From: Candidatus Zymogenus sp.
GTDB lineage: Bacteria > Desulfobacterota > Zymogenia > Zymogenales > Zymogenaceae
Assembly (NCBI GenBank): GCA_030613285.1
Contig: JAUWME010000181.1
Span: 1 to 5,614, forward strand
Reading direction: 5' to 3'
Length of the DNA stretch: 5,614 nucleotides
This document shows, one piece after another, positions 1 to 5,614 of this stretch (the stretch's first letter is position 1; the number at the start of each line of letters is the position of its first letter). The notes under the pieces are model-generated. The model had not been told where the DNA came from. It searched no databases and saw only the letters and a program-made list of their open reading frames with translations. A program made the translations under genes and the position numbers.

Positions 1-1
1 G

Positions 2-1141
2 GATACCTTTGCCCGGTGTGATGTCTGTGGCATGAGCGCTAACGTTGAGCGGGCGGAGGTAATTTCAAGTTCGGCAAGTTCGTTGGAGTCTGCTGACAAA
101 TCCACAGAGCGCCCCCCCTTGGAGATGGAGAAAGTCCACACGCCCAACATGACCACCATCGATGACCTGAAATCCTTTTTCAAGATTGAAAACAATCTGT
201 TTCTAAAAGCAGTGGCATATAGATACGATAACGAAAGCGCAGACAAAAAGGTTGTCATCGCATTTATCAACGGCGCCTATGATGTAAACGAGACGAAGCT
301 GATAAACAGGCTCGGCGTTGTGGAGCTTGAGCCAGCAGACCCGAAGACCCTTGAGGGACTCGGCGTTGTTCCGGGCTTTATATCCCCCCGCATAGCAAAA
401 AACAAGGGCGTTAAGGTTATCTTTGATAAAACCGTATTGACGCAGCAAGCATACATTGTTGGCGGTGATGAGGTTGATTATCACACAAAGAACTTTGTTT
501 TTGGGAGAGACTTTGAAATTGAGACCACCCACGATATTGCCACAGTGAGGGACGGAGACCCCTGTCCCCTATGTAATACTGATAATAAGGACAGTGGAAA
601 AAAAGTCGGTAAGATTACCCTCCAAAGGGGGATTGAGCTTGGGCACACGTTTCAGCTTGGCACCCGCTATTCTGTGGCGATGGGGCTTAAATATCTGAGT
701 GAGGAGGGAAAAGAGGAGCCGGTATTTATGGGTTGTTACGGGATTGGCGTGGAGCGGGCCATGGCCAGCATTGTTGAGGCACATCACGACGAAAATGGGA
801 TAATATGGCCCACAAGCGTTGCCCCGTTTGATATTGAAGTTTTGCCCCTTGGGGTTAACGATGCGGTTGTTGAGGCAGCTATTGATGTAGCGGAGAAATT
901 GGGCAGCTCCTTTGGGGTCTTGTTGGACGATCGCGAGGAGTCCGCGGGGGTAAAGTTTGCCGACAGTGATCTCTTGGGTTTTCCACTCAGGGCTGTGGTG
1001 AGCAAAAAGCTGGTGGAGAAGGGGGAGGTGGAGTTTAAGGTCAGGAGGTCGGGGGAGGTTGTTGTGGTTAAGGCCGATATCGCCGTTGAAACCGCAAGTT
1101 CGCTATTGAAAAAAATTGCCAAAGATGAGGGGGTAATTTGA
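2..1141 (+). CDS. proS: Prolyl-tRNA synthetase, bacterial type, 5'-truncated by window edge
   Basis: Charges tRNA-Pro with proline in the cytoplasm (class II aminoacyl-tRNA synthetase). The frame is open from base 2, so the ATG at 32 is internal and the true start lies outside the window. About 379 residues are visible, out of roughly 570 usual for the bacterial form. Numbering from the codon at 2-4: a CDVC pair at 6-9 leads into the SANVERAE segment; VHTP is near 45-48; the INS (YbaK-like) editing insertion spans about 50-170; a second Cys pair, CPLC, is at 188-191; then GHTFQLG at 214-220. Class II motif 3 (GIGVER, ending at E259) and IIWP follow, and the C-terminal anticodon-binding domain starts near 270 (DDRE, GVKFADSDLLG). 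Motifs 1 and 2 are upstream and not seen. The two Cys pairs flanking INS could hold a metal (inference). The next gene begins one base after the stop, suggesting co-transcription. Confidence 0.97.
   Translation, partial: DTFARCDVCGMSANVERAEVISSSASSLESADKSTERPPLEMEKVHTPNMTTIDDLKSFFKIENNLFLKAVAYRYDNESADKKVVIAFINGAYDVNETKLINRLGVVELEPADPKTLEGLGVVPGFISPRIAKNKGVKVIFDKTVLTQQAYIVGGDEVDYHTKNFVFGRDFEIETTHDIATVRDGDPCPLCNTDNKDSGKKVGKITLQRGIELGHTFQLGTRYSVAMGLKYLSEEGKEEPVFMGCYGIGVERAMASIVEAHHDENGIIWPTSVAPFDIEVLPLGVNDAVVEAAIDVAEKLGSSFGVLLDDREESAGVKFADSDLLGFPLRAVVSKKLVEKGEVEFKVRRSGEVVVVKADIAVETASSLLKKIAKDEGVI
1127..1134 (+). promoter_or_regulatory. Ribosome binding site for the chagasin-like lipoprotein gene
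   Basis: The purine-rich GAGGGGGT lies 8 bases before the ATG at 1143, inside the last codons of proS. It supports that ATG as the start and suggests translation coupled to proS. Confidence 0.6.
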
Positions 1142-1142
1142 A

Positions 1143-1583
1143 ATGAAGAGCAGATATTTTGCTATGGCATTGACGTTGACCATTGCCATGATTTTGTTTG
1201 GGTGTGTGGCCACAAAATCGGTGGGCGAGGAAGAGGCCGCCCAAACCCTTGAGGAATTTCTTGAGGGAACAATCATTTTAAAGGGTGGAGAGATGGTCGA
1301 TGCGAAGGTGGGGGATGTCTTAACTGTGATATTAGAAGCAAATCCATCAACGGGATACAGCTGGGAGGCAGCAATTGATCCGGTGGATTCTCTTACCGAA
1401 GAGACGAAGCGGTATTTTTCTAAATCTGATAAGAAATTGATGGGTGCCCCGAAGACGCTGGTGTGGAAGTTCAGCGCAAGTTCTGAGGGTGATGCAACGC
1501 TAACTTTTTGCTACCTGCGCTCCTGGGAGGGAGAAGAGGGGATCAAAGAGACGGTTGTTTTCAAGGTCAGAGTTGCCAAATAA
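1143..1583 (+). CDS. Chagasin-family (I42) peptidase inhibitor-like lipoprotein
   Basis: A 146-residue protein, probably a secreted lipid-anchored inhibitor of papain-like cysteine peptidases. Residues 1-20 form a lipoprotein signal peptide: basic start, hydrophobic core and lipobox LFG-C with Cys21 as the predicted lipidated residue. The rest has the three chagasin loop signatures in order: NPSTGYSW (67-74, family NPTTGY loop), GAPKT (101-105, usually GxGGT) and RSWE (126-129, usually RPW). About 45 residues after the lipobox precede the first strand-like segment, including an acidic EEE/LEEFLEG stretch that may act as a linker. It starts one base after the proS stop, with its ribosome site inside proS, and is followed 88 bases later by a terminator. 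Family assignment rests on motif order and length. Inhibitory activity is inferred, and two of the three loops deviate from consensus. No target peptidase is encoded in the window. Confidence 0.85.
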   Translation: MKSRYFAMALTLTIAMILFGCVATKSVGEEEAAQTLEEFLEGTIILKGGEMVDAKVGDVLTVILEANPSTGYSWEAAIDPVDSLTEETKRYFSKSDKKLMGAPKTLVWKFSASSEGDATLTFCYLRSWEGEEGIKETVVFKVRVAK

Positions 1584-1664
1584 AATTATTCCAACATGCC
1601 CCGCAGTAACTACTTTTAGAAGTTGAGACGGCTGCCGACATTTTAGACAGCCCTTATCAATAGC

Positions 1665-1701
1665 AAAAAAGCCCTTGGGTTACCCCAGGGGTTTTGTTTT
1701 T
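1665..1701. terminator. Probable bidirectional Rho-independent terminator between convergent operons
   Basis: Arms 1672-1679 and 1684-1691 pair over 8 bp around a 4-base loop (1680-1683). Read on the plus strand there is one G-U wobble, and the stem is followed by TTTTGTTTTT (1692-1701). Read on the minus strand the wobble becomes a C/A mismatch, and the stem is followed by six T (complement of 1665-1670). It should therefore stop the proS-lipoprotein transcript well and the ABC-operon transcript somewhat less well. It sits 88 bases after the lipoprotein stop and 93 bases after the last permease stop. Apart from this hairpin, the gap 1584-1794 shows no gene or other clear signal. Confidence 0.8.
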
Positions 1702-1794
1702 GGGACTAAATCCTCGAATTTATAACCTACCTATTACCCTATCCCGTATTTTATTTCCCACGCAACATTACACTCACCATTATTCATTGGGATC

Positions 1795-2631
1795 TTATCT
1801 CTCTCCCACACCGAGCTTTTTTTCTAACTTACGGCTTGAGGCGGTCAGGGGGTAGCAGACTAAAAAGTAAACCACCGCGGCGAAGAAATATAATCCCATT
1901 GTAACAGTGGTATTAACCTCTCTGTTGCTTGTGGCAAAAATAGTCGATGTAAATTCCATCACGCCAACAAACCAAAGCAGGGAGGTGTCTTTAATGAGGC
2001 TTACGAACTGGTTGACGAGGGATGGAATCATGTTTTTTAGGGCCTGGGGAAGGATGATATATATCATGGCCTGGGTGTGGGTCAGGCCCGAGGAGCGGGA
2101 GGCCTCCATCTGGCCTTTACTCACAGAGAGAATCCCAGCTCTGACGATCTCTGCGATGTATGCCCCTGTAAAGGCGATTAATGCAAATATTCCATAATAA
2201 ACGCGCCCTACACTTTTTAGGGTTTCTGAAAGGCCGGGGGGGAAAAAACAGAACCAGAATATCACCAGGATTAGTGGGACTGACCTGACAAGCTCAATAT
2301 ACCCTATGGCGGGGTAACTGAGCCACCATCTCCTGCTGTTTCGCATAAGGCCAAAGATAATTCCGGCAATGAAAGCCAATAAGAGGCTTACAGCGGCTAC
2401 TAAAATTGTGAGCGTTAGTCCGCCGATTTTGCCGCGTAAACCAAAGAGGAAAAACATTAAGTTGTTGTATATAACGCCATACGGATAAGTAAAAATAACT
2501 GTAATCATGCTTTTAAAAAAAAGAGTAATGCTCGAAAACAATATTTCGGATAGGAGCAATAGGAGCAGGATTACAACAGTAGCTGCTTTTAGGATAATCC
2601 TCGTCAATTTTTGTGTGCGGGCGTGGGACAT
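1795..2631 (-). CDS. Polar amino-acid ABC transporter permease (second permease, HisM/GlnP/GltK-like)
   Basis: Integral inner-membrane subunit, 278 residues, expected to pair with the other permease to form the import channel for a polar amino acid. A hydrophobic N-terminal segment lies at about 16-37. The conserved permease core begins near 70 (GGLTLTILVAAVSLLLAF) and continues through YIELVRSVPLILVIFW (111-126). The cytoplasmic EAA loop that contacts the ATPase runs from E176 (EASRSSGL) to LPQ at 194-196. IKDTSLLWFVGV (213-224) is typical of the family, and a last membrane span lies near 246-265 before a charged tail. The ATG is one base after the TGA of the preceding permease, with no strong Shine-Dalgarno, so translation is probably coupled. 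It is the last gene of the operon. Substrate cannot be told from this subunit. The resemblance is closest to the Glu/Asp/Gln group. Confidence 0.94.
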   Translation of the reverse strand: MSHARTQKLTRIILKAATVVILLLLLLSEILFSSITLFFKSMITVIFTYPYGVIYNNLMFFLFGLRGKIGGLTLTILVAAVSLLLAFIAGIIFGLMRNSRRWWLSYPAIGYIELVRSVPLILVIFWFCFFPPGLSETLKSVGRVYYGIFALIAFTGAYIAEIVRAGILSVSKGQMEASRSSGLTHTQAMIYIILPQALKNMIPSLVNQFVSLIKDTSLLWFVGVMEFTSTIFATSNREVNTTVTMGLYFFAAVVYFLVCYPLTASSRKLEKKLGVGER

Positions 2632-2632
2632 A

Positions 2633-3511
2633 TCAATACCGTGTATAGCTCAAAAAGTACTTATTGTACTGGTTTAATGCAAAAGAAATAGCTAAAGACA
2701 AGGACAGGTAAATAATTGTTGTTACGGAGAGGGCCTCAAATATCCTTGCTGTGCCTCCAAAGAGAAATCTCGAAGATGCCATAAGCTCGACAACCCCGAT
2801 AGACATTACCAAAGAGGAGTATTTGGTCAGATTCAAAGATTGGCTTATCAATGGAGGAATTACGATCCTGATGGCCTGGGGGAGTATAACAAGCCTCATT
2901 GCCTGAAGGAACGAGAATCCCTGGGCGCGGGAAGCCTCCATCTGCTCCTTCGGGATGGACTGAATTCCCGCCCTGATCTCTTCAGCTATAAAAGCAGAGG
3001 TGTAGATGGAAAGCGCAATTACCCCGTAAGCAAACTCTACGTTAGATTGAGCTTTTAACCAAGTTGTAAAAACTTTTGGGAGGAGAGGATCGGTGCCGAA
3101 GTACCAGAAAAATATTTGAATGAGGAGCGGTGTGTTCCTTATAAATTCGATGTAGGACTTGGCGAAAATATCGAGGACTTTTACATTGCTCAACCTGAAA
3201 ATAGCAAGGACGGTGCCCAGAGACATTGCAACAACAAGGGAGATAATGGATATCTTGATTGTCGTAATGACTCCCAATACATAAAGATCGACGTACGATT
3301 GGCGGGTAGCCTCGATATAATTTGTGAAAAATATCGCATAGTTGAGCTTATAGTTAAACTCAATGTTGAGCACATTGACAAGGAGTATCTTATATACTAC
3401 GAAATAGATAAAGAGGGCAATGGCAAGAAAATATAGGGGATAGAAGATAAACCGATACCGATTTATCAGTATAGATGCTTCAACTTTTAGTTCTCGGGCT
3501 TTTTTTATCAT
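2633..3511 (-). CDS. Polar amino-acid ABC transporter permease (first permease, GltJ/AapQ-like)
   Basis: Inner-membrane channel subunit, 292 residues. The first membrane span is at about 22-45, followed by a roughly 30-residue loop expected outside the cytoplasm. The core starts near 78 (LGVITTIKISIISLVV), with SYIEFIRNTPLLIQIFFWYFG at 119-139. The EAA loop runs from E192 (EASRAQGF) to LPQ at 210-212. LTKYSSLVMSIGVVEL (228-243) and a final span near 262-280 follow. The ATG at 3511 is preferred: the frame stays open 27 codons upstream to a TAG, but contains no ATG, GTG or TTG. The ribosome site is weak (GAAAGAAC region). A strong terminator separates this gene from the binding-protein gene upstream, so its expression probably depends on read-through. 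The second permease follows after one base. The two permeases differ enough to suggest a heteromeric channel. Confidence 0.94.
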   Translation of the reverse strand: MIKKARELKVEASILINRYRFIFYPLYFLAIALFIYFVVYKILLVNVLNIEFNYKLNYAIFFTNYIEATRQSYVDLYVLGVITTIKISIISLVVAMSLGTVLAIFRLSNVKVLDIFAKSYIEFIRNTPLLIQIFFWYFGTDPLLPKVFTTWLKAQSNVEFAYGVIALSIYTSAFIAEEIRAGIQSIPKEQMEASRAQGFSFLQAMRLVILPQAIRIVIPPLISQSLNLTKYSSLVMSIGVVELMASSRFLFGGTARIFEALSVTTIIYLSLSLAISFALNQYNKYFLSYTRY

Positions 3512-3594
3512 TACAGAAAATAGTTCTTTCGGTTTTTGAGTATCTAAAAAGCGCTTTTCCTCTTTGTTCGGGTACGCATTAATCGGATGACCCT

Positions 3595-3624
3595 AAAAAA
3601 AAGGGGGAGACAGCTCTCCCCCTT
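3595..3624 (-). terminator. Intra-operon Rho-independent terminator after the binding-protein gene
   Basis: A perfect 10-bp stem pairs 3601-3610 (AAGGGGGAGA on the plus strand) with 3615-3624, closing a 4-base loop. On the minus strand it is followed by an uninterrupted T tract, the complement of the eight A at 3595-3602, two of which lie in the stem. It begins 16 bases after the binding-protein stop and lies 83 bases before the first permease start. Its orientation fits the minus-strand operon only. Partial termination here would leave more binding-protein than permease mRNA. It could also protect the 3' end of a processed upstream transcript. Confidence 0.88.
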
Positions 3625-3640
3625 CAAATGTAAGCTAATC

Positions 3641-4519
3641 TTATGGCCAGAGTTCAATTTCCCAGCTAAGGGGCATATAGTACTTGGTGTCTTCTCCCAG
3701 CCACTTGTCGTAGATCTTCTTCCATTCGCCATTTCTCCACATCTCCATGAGGGTGAAGTTGACGAAATCACGCCATTCGGAATCGTTATTTGGAAGGCCC
3801 AGTCCGTAGGGCTCGCTGGAGAAGAAATCTCCAACAATCTTCCAGTCTTCCGGATTATCGTCGCTTCCCATAAGTCCCACGAGGATGACAGAATCGGTAG
3901 TCATCGCAACGACCTTACCCTGCTTCAGTGCCAAAAAAGCCTCTGGGTAACCCTCAAACGAAATAACTTCGCAGTCGGGCTGGGCTTCCTTGACGTTCTT
4001 CTCGCTGGTGGAACCTTTTACGGATCCAACCTTGAGACCGGCAAGGTCATCAATGCTTGCAATCTCGCTGTCTTTGGGCACCAGAAGCTTCTGGCCGTCC
4101 ATGAAGTATGTGATGGAGAAGTCGATGACCTCATCCCTCTCAATCTTATGTGTCATGGTGGCCGCCAGGATATCAACTTGACCGTCAGTCAGCATTTGAA
4201 TGCGGTTGGCGGAAGTTACGGCTGTAAACTTAACCTTTACCTTCAGCTTCTTTGCGATGTACCGGCAAATGTCAACGTCAAAACCGACGAGCTCCCTCTC
4301 CTTCTCACCAACAAAACCGAATGGGACAACAGAGTCCTTCACGCCGGCTCTTAAGACACCTCTCTCCTTGATCGCCTCGATAGTCGAGATTGTTACTGGC
4401 GCTACTATGGTGTCACCACCATCTCCGACAGGTGCGGGCTCAGGCGCTGGCGCCTTTTCGCAGGCAAAAATGGCCACTACCATTACGAGGGCCAAAGCTA
4501 CTACTAAAAGTTTCTTCAC
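3641..4519 (-). CDS. Lipid-anchored amino-acid ABC transporter substrate-binding protein (family 3, GltI-like)
   Basis: Binds a polar amino acid outside the inner membrane and delivers it to the permeases. I start it at the GTG at 4519 (292 residues), because a strong AAGGAGG lies 5 bases before it. The upstream in-frame ATG at 4543 would place that ribosome site inside the gene and add eight residues (MFFNKEDS) before the KKLL start of the signal. Residues 1-19 are a lipoprotein signal ending IFA-C20. A Pro/Ala/Gly-rich linker covers about 21-41. The bilobed domain begins with GVLRAGV (54-60). GFDVDIC (79-85) is the family 3 signature. SANRIQML (R106), THKIER (R128), KGSTSEKN (S170, T171) and TTDS (D209) match ligand-site segments of Glu/Asp-type binders. 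That specificity is an inference. It lies 38 bases after the ATPase gene and is followed by a strong terminator. Confidence 0.93.
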   Translation of the reverse strand: MKKLLVVALALVMVVAIFACEKAPAPEPAPVGDGGDTIVAPVTISTIEAIKERGVLRAGVKDSVVPFGFVGEKERELVGFDVDICRYIAKKLKVKVKFTAVTSANRIQMLTDGQVDILAATMTHKIERDEVIDFSITYFMDGQKLLVPKDSEIASIDDLAGLKVGSVKGSTSEKNVKEAQPDCEVISFEGYPEAFLALKQGKVVAMTTDSVILVGLMGSDDNPEDWKIVGDFFSSEPYGLGLPNNDSEWRDFVNFTLMEMWRNGEWKKIYDKWLGEDTKYYMPLSWEIELWP

Positions 4520-4524
4520 GGAAT

Positions 4525-4531
4525 CCTCCTT
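4525..4531 (-). promoter_or_regulatory. Strong Shine-Dalgarno that fixes the GTG start of the binding-protein gene
   Basis: AAGGAGG on the minus strand lies 5 bases before the GTG at 4519-4517, a good match in sequence and spacing. It favours the GTG over the ATG 24 bases upstream. Confidence 0.85.
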
Positions 4532-4550
4532 GTTAAAAAACACATATTAA

Positions 4551-4570
4551 AAGTATCTCAAAGTATCTCA
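4551..4570. repeat. Perfect 10-bp tandem duplication across the ATPase stop codon
   Basis: AAGTATCTCA occurs twice head to tail, at 4551-4560 and 4561-4570. On the minus strand the first-read copy encodes the final residues NEIL of the ATPase. The second copy, read in a shifted frame because the unit is 10 bases, supplies the TGA stop. The duplication is exact and covers the 3' end of the gene and its spacer. It looks like a small slippage or duplication event. Confidence 0.9.
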
Positions 4571-5280
4571 TTGAGAAACGCCTTTGTTCTTTCATCTTTG
4601 GGGTTGGTAAAGAAATGCTCTGGTGTCCCCCTTTCGATTATCAATCCCACATCCATAAAGATAATACGATCCGCCACCTCTCTGGCAAAGCCCATCTCGT
4701 GGGAGACAACGACCATTGTCATCCCCTCCCTGGCGAGGTCTTTCATTACGTTTAAGACTTCGCTTATCATTTCGGGATCGAGGGCGGACGTGGGTTCATC
4801 AAAGAGCATGATCTTTGGTCGCATGGCAAGCCCACGGGCGATGGCAACCCTCTGTTGCTGTCCTCCCGAAAGCTCCGCCGGATATTTGTAGGCCTGCTCT
4901 TTGATGCGAACCTTTTCGAGAAGCTCCAATCCAAGGGCCTCTGCCTCTGCTTTTTTCATTTTCTTGACTTTAATTGGCGCCAGCGTGATGTTTTTTAGAA
5001 CAGACATATGGGGATAGAGATTAAACTGCTGAAATACCATCCCTATCTCAGCTCTGAGTTCGTTGATATTTGTTCTGGGGTCGGCAAGGTTATAGCCGTC
5101 AACGATGAGCTCGCCCCCGTTTATCAGCTCAAGCTCGTTAATGCAACGAATTAATGTAGATTTTCCAGAACCGGAGGGGCCGCAAATAACAACCACCTCT
5201 CCCTGTTTCACATGGAGATTAATATCTTTCAAGGCATGAAAACTGCCGTAGTATTTATCTACTTTTTTAAAAATTATCAT
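4558..5280 (-). CDS. glnQ: Polar amino-acid ABC transporter ATP-binding protein (GlnQ/GltL-like)
   Basis: Cytoplasmic ATPase that dimerises on the two permeases and powers amino-acid import. Its 240 residues equal the usual GlnQ length. All nucleotide-binding elements are intact: Walker [10 protein letters not shown] (34-42), Q-loop Gln84 in [10 protein letters not shown], signature LSGGQQQR (137-144), Walker B IMLFD (157-161) with catalytic Glu162, D-loop SALD (165-168) and switch His194 in VSHEMGF. The C terminus ends shortly after the usual NP..ER..FL motif, without a regulatory extension. The ATG at 5280 is the first in-frame start after a TGA three codons upstream. AAGGAA lies 10 bases before it, slightly far. 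It is the promoter-proximal gene, with its own predicted promoter, and the binding-protein gene follows after 38 bases. The symbol reflects family resemblance. gltL, aapP or similar would be equally defensible because substrate is not proven. Confidence 0.96.
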   Translation of the reverse strand: MIIFKKVDKYYGSFHALKDINLHVKQGEVVVICGPSGSGKSTLIRCINELELINGGELIVDGYNLADPRTNINELRAEIGMVFQQFNLYPHMSVLKNITLAPIKVKKMKKAEAEALGLELLEKVRIKEQAYKYPAELSGGQQQRVAIARGLAMRPKIMLFDEPTSALDPEMISEVLNVMKDLAREGMTMVVVSHEMGFAREVADRIIFMDVGLIIERGTPEHFFTNPKDERTKAFLNEIL

Positions 5281-5302
5281 AAATTTTCATTTCCTTGCAT
5301 CA

Positions 5303-5330
5303 AATTTACACTAATTAGAAATAATGTCAA
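5303..5330 (-). promoter_or_regulatory. Predicted sigma-70 type promoter of the ABC operon
   Basis: On the minus strand a consensus -35 TTGACA (5330-5325) is followed after 16 bases by TAAATT (5308-5303), which matches 4 of 6 positions of the -10 consensus including the first TA and final T. It lies in the 90-base gap after the stress-protein gene, and transcription would begin near 5296, giving a short leader before the ATG at 5280. The A+T-rich surroundings are consistent. No clear operator was recognised. Confidence 0.55.
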
Positions 5331-5370
5331 CCCTTAAATGCATTACAAATAGACAATTACTATTTTCTTC

Positions 5371-5614
5371 TCATGTACTGTGCAATATTGGTCGGTAAGG
5401 TTTCTGGTCGGGCTTTTTCCCCTTCTCTTTCTTAAAAGGTCTTTCCGGCACGATCATCAAAACGGGACACGAGGCTTTTTTTAAGACTCTCTCTGAGGTG
5501 GAGCTAAATTCATGATAGAACTCCTTCTTCTTTCCATGGGCACCCATCACAATGAGGTCGGCGTCCTCGTTGCCGGCAAGGTTTACAATCTCCTCTGACG
5601 GTAATCCATGAAGT
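5371..5614 (-). CDS. Universal stress protein (UspA family), C-terminal part, cut by window edge
   Basis: The last 80 residues of a UspA-domain protein, a cytoplasmic nucleotide-binding stress protein fold. The frame is open to the right edge, so the N-terminal half is outside. Visible residues, counted from the first full codon (5613-5611): LHGLPSEEIVNLA (1-13), ADLIVMGAHG (18-27), then a nine-residue spacer and SST (37-39), ERVLKKASCPVLMIV (41-55). This follows the UspA pattern GxxG-x9-G(S/T), except that the third Gly is Ser37, so ATP binding may be weakened. About 24 residues follow the last core strand, rich in Lys and Pro (PFKKEKGKKPDQ) and longer than most Usp ends. The TGA at 5373-5371 is 90 bases before the ABC ATPase start. 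No terminator is evident between them, so read-through into the transporter operon is possible. Confidence 0.88.
   Translation of the reverse strand, partial: LHGLPSEEIVNLAGNEDADLIVMGAHGKKKEFYHEFSSTSERVLKKASCPVLMIVPERPFKKEKGKKPDQKPYRPILHST

Noticed and set aside
784..1122. Minus-strand frame with a Ser/Thr-rich product opposite proS
   Set aside because: It is a low-complexity shadow of the conserved proS motif 3 and anticodon-binding regions, with no sign of being coded.
1630..1652. GGCTG...CAGCC inverted repeat upstream of the shared terminator
   Set aside because: Only five pairs with a 13-base loop and no following T tract. It is too weak to call a terminator or structured RNA.
1907..2197. 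Plus-strand open frame opposite the second permease
   Set aside because: It mirrors the conserved EAA-loop region of a well-supported permease and has no family features.
3544..3579. Minus-strand mini-ORF MRTRTKRKSAF between the internal terminator and permease
   Set aside because: A basic leader peptide was considered, but the ribosome site is poor and there are no alternative stem-loops as in attenuators. The terminator lies upstream of it, not downstream.
3512..3592. 27-codon open extension upstream of the first permease ATG
   Set aside because: It contains no ATG, GTG or TTG, and the ATG at 3511 gives a normal permease N terminus.
3587..4354. 255-codon plus-strand open frame opposite the binding-protein gene
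   Set aside because: It is antisense to a clear family 3 binding protein, shows no recognisable motif, and runs through the terminator hairpin.
4520..4543. Eight-codon N-terminal extension of the binding protein from the ATG at 4543
   Set aside because: The ideal AAGGAGG lies within this stretch and points to the GTG at 4519. The added residues MFFNKEDS would place acidic residues ahead of the signal peptide.
5288..5290. ATG upstream of the ATPase start, nearer to AAGGAA
   Set aside because: It is out of frame with the ATPase, ends after seven codons, and has almost no spacing from the purine stretch.

Overview
The window looks like ordinary chromosomal DNA from a Gram-negative bacterium of moderate G+C content. 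The bacterial-type prolyl-tRNA synthetase, lipid-anchored binding protein and chagasin-type lipoprotein would fit a deltaproteobacterium-like (Desulfobacterota) lineage. That placement is an inference from gene style and is held with low confidence. There are no signs of phage, transposon, CRISPR or RNA genes.

Left part, plus strand (1-1583): the 3' two thirds of proS (prolyl-tRNA synthetase with its editing insertion). One base later comes a small lipoprotein of the chagasin (I42) cysteine-peptidase-inhibitor family. The two genes probably share a transcript. A hairpin at 1665-1701 in the 211-base convergent gap has T-tracts suited to ending transcription in both directions.

Centre and right, minus strand (5330 down to 1665): a complete polar amino-acid ABC uptake operon, read right to left. 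The order is promoter (5330-5303), GlnQ/GltL-type ATPase, lipoprotein substrate-binding protein, strong intergenic terminator (3624-3595), permease 1, permease 2 (one base apart), and the shared terminator. The binding protein should capture a polar amino acid, probably glutamate, aspartate or a close relative. The two permeases form the channel and two ATPase copies power import. The internal terminator after the binding-protein gene should make permease transcripts scarcer than those for the ATPase and binding protein.

Right edge, minus strand (5614-5371): the C-terminal 80 residues of a universal stress (UspA-like) protein with a degenerate nucleotide-binding motif and a basic tail.

I found no undescribed system. 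The points most worth checking are the intra-operon terminator, the divergent chagasin-like lipoprotein next to proS, the lipid-anchored binding protein with its GTG start, and a 10-bp tandem duplication across the ATPase stop codon.
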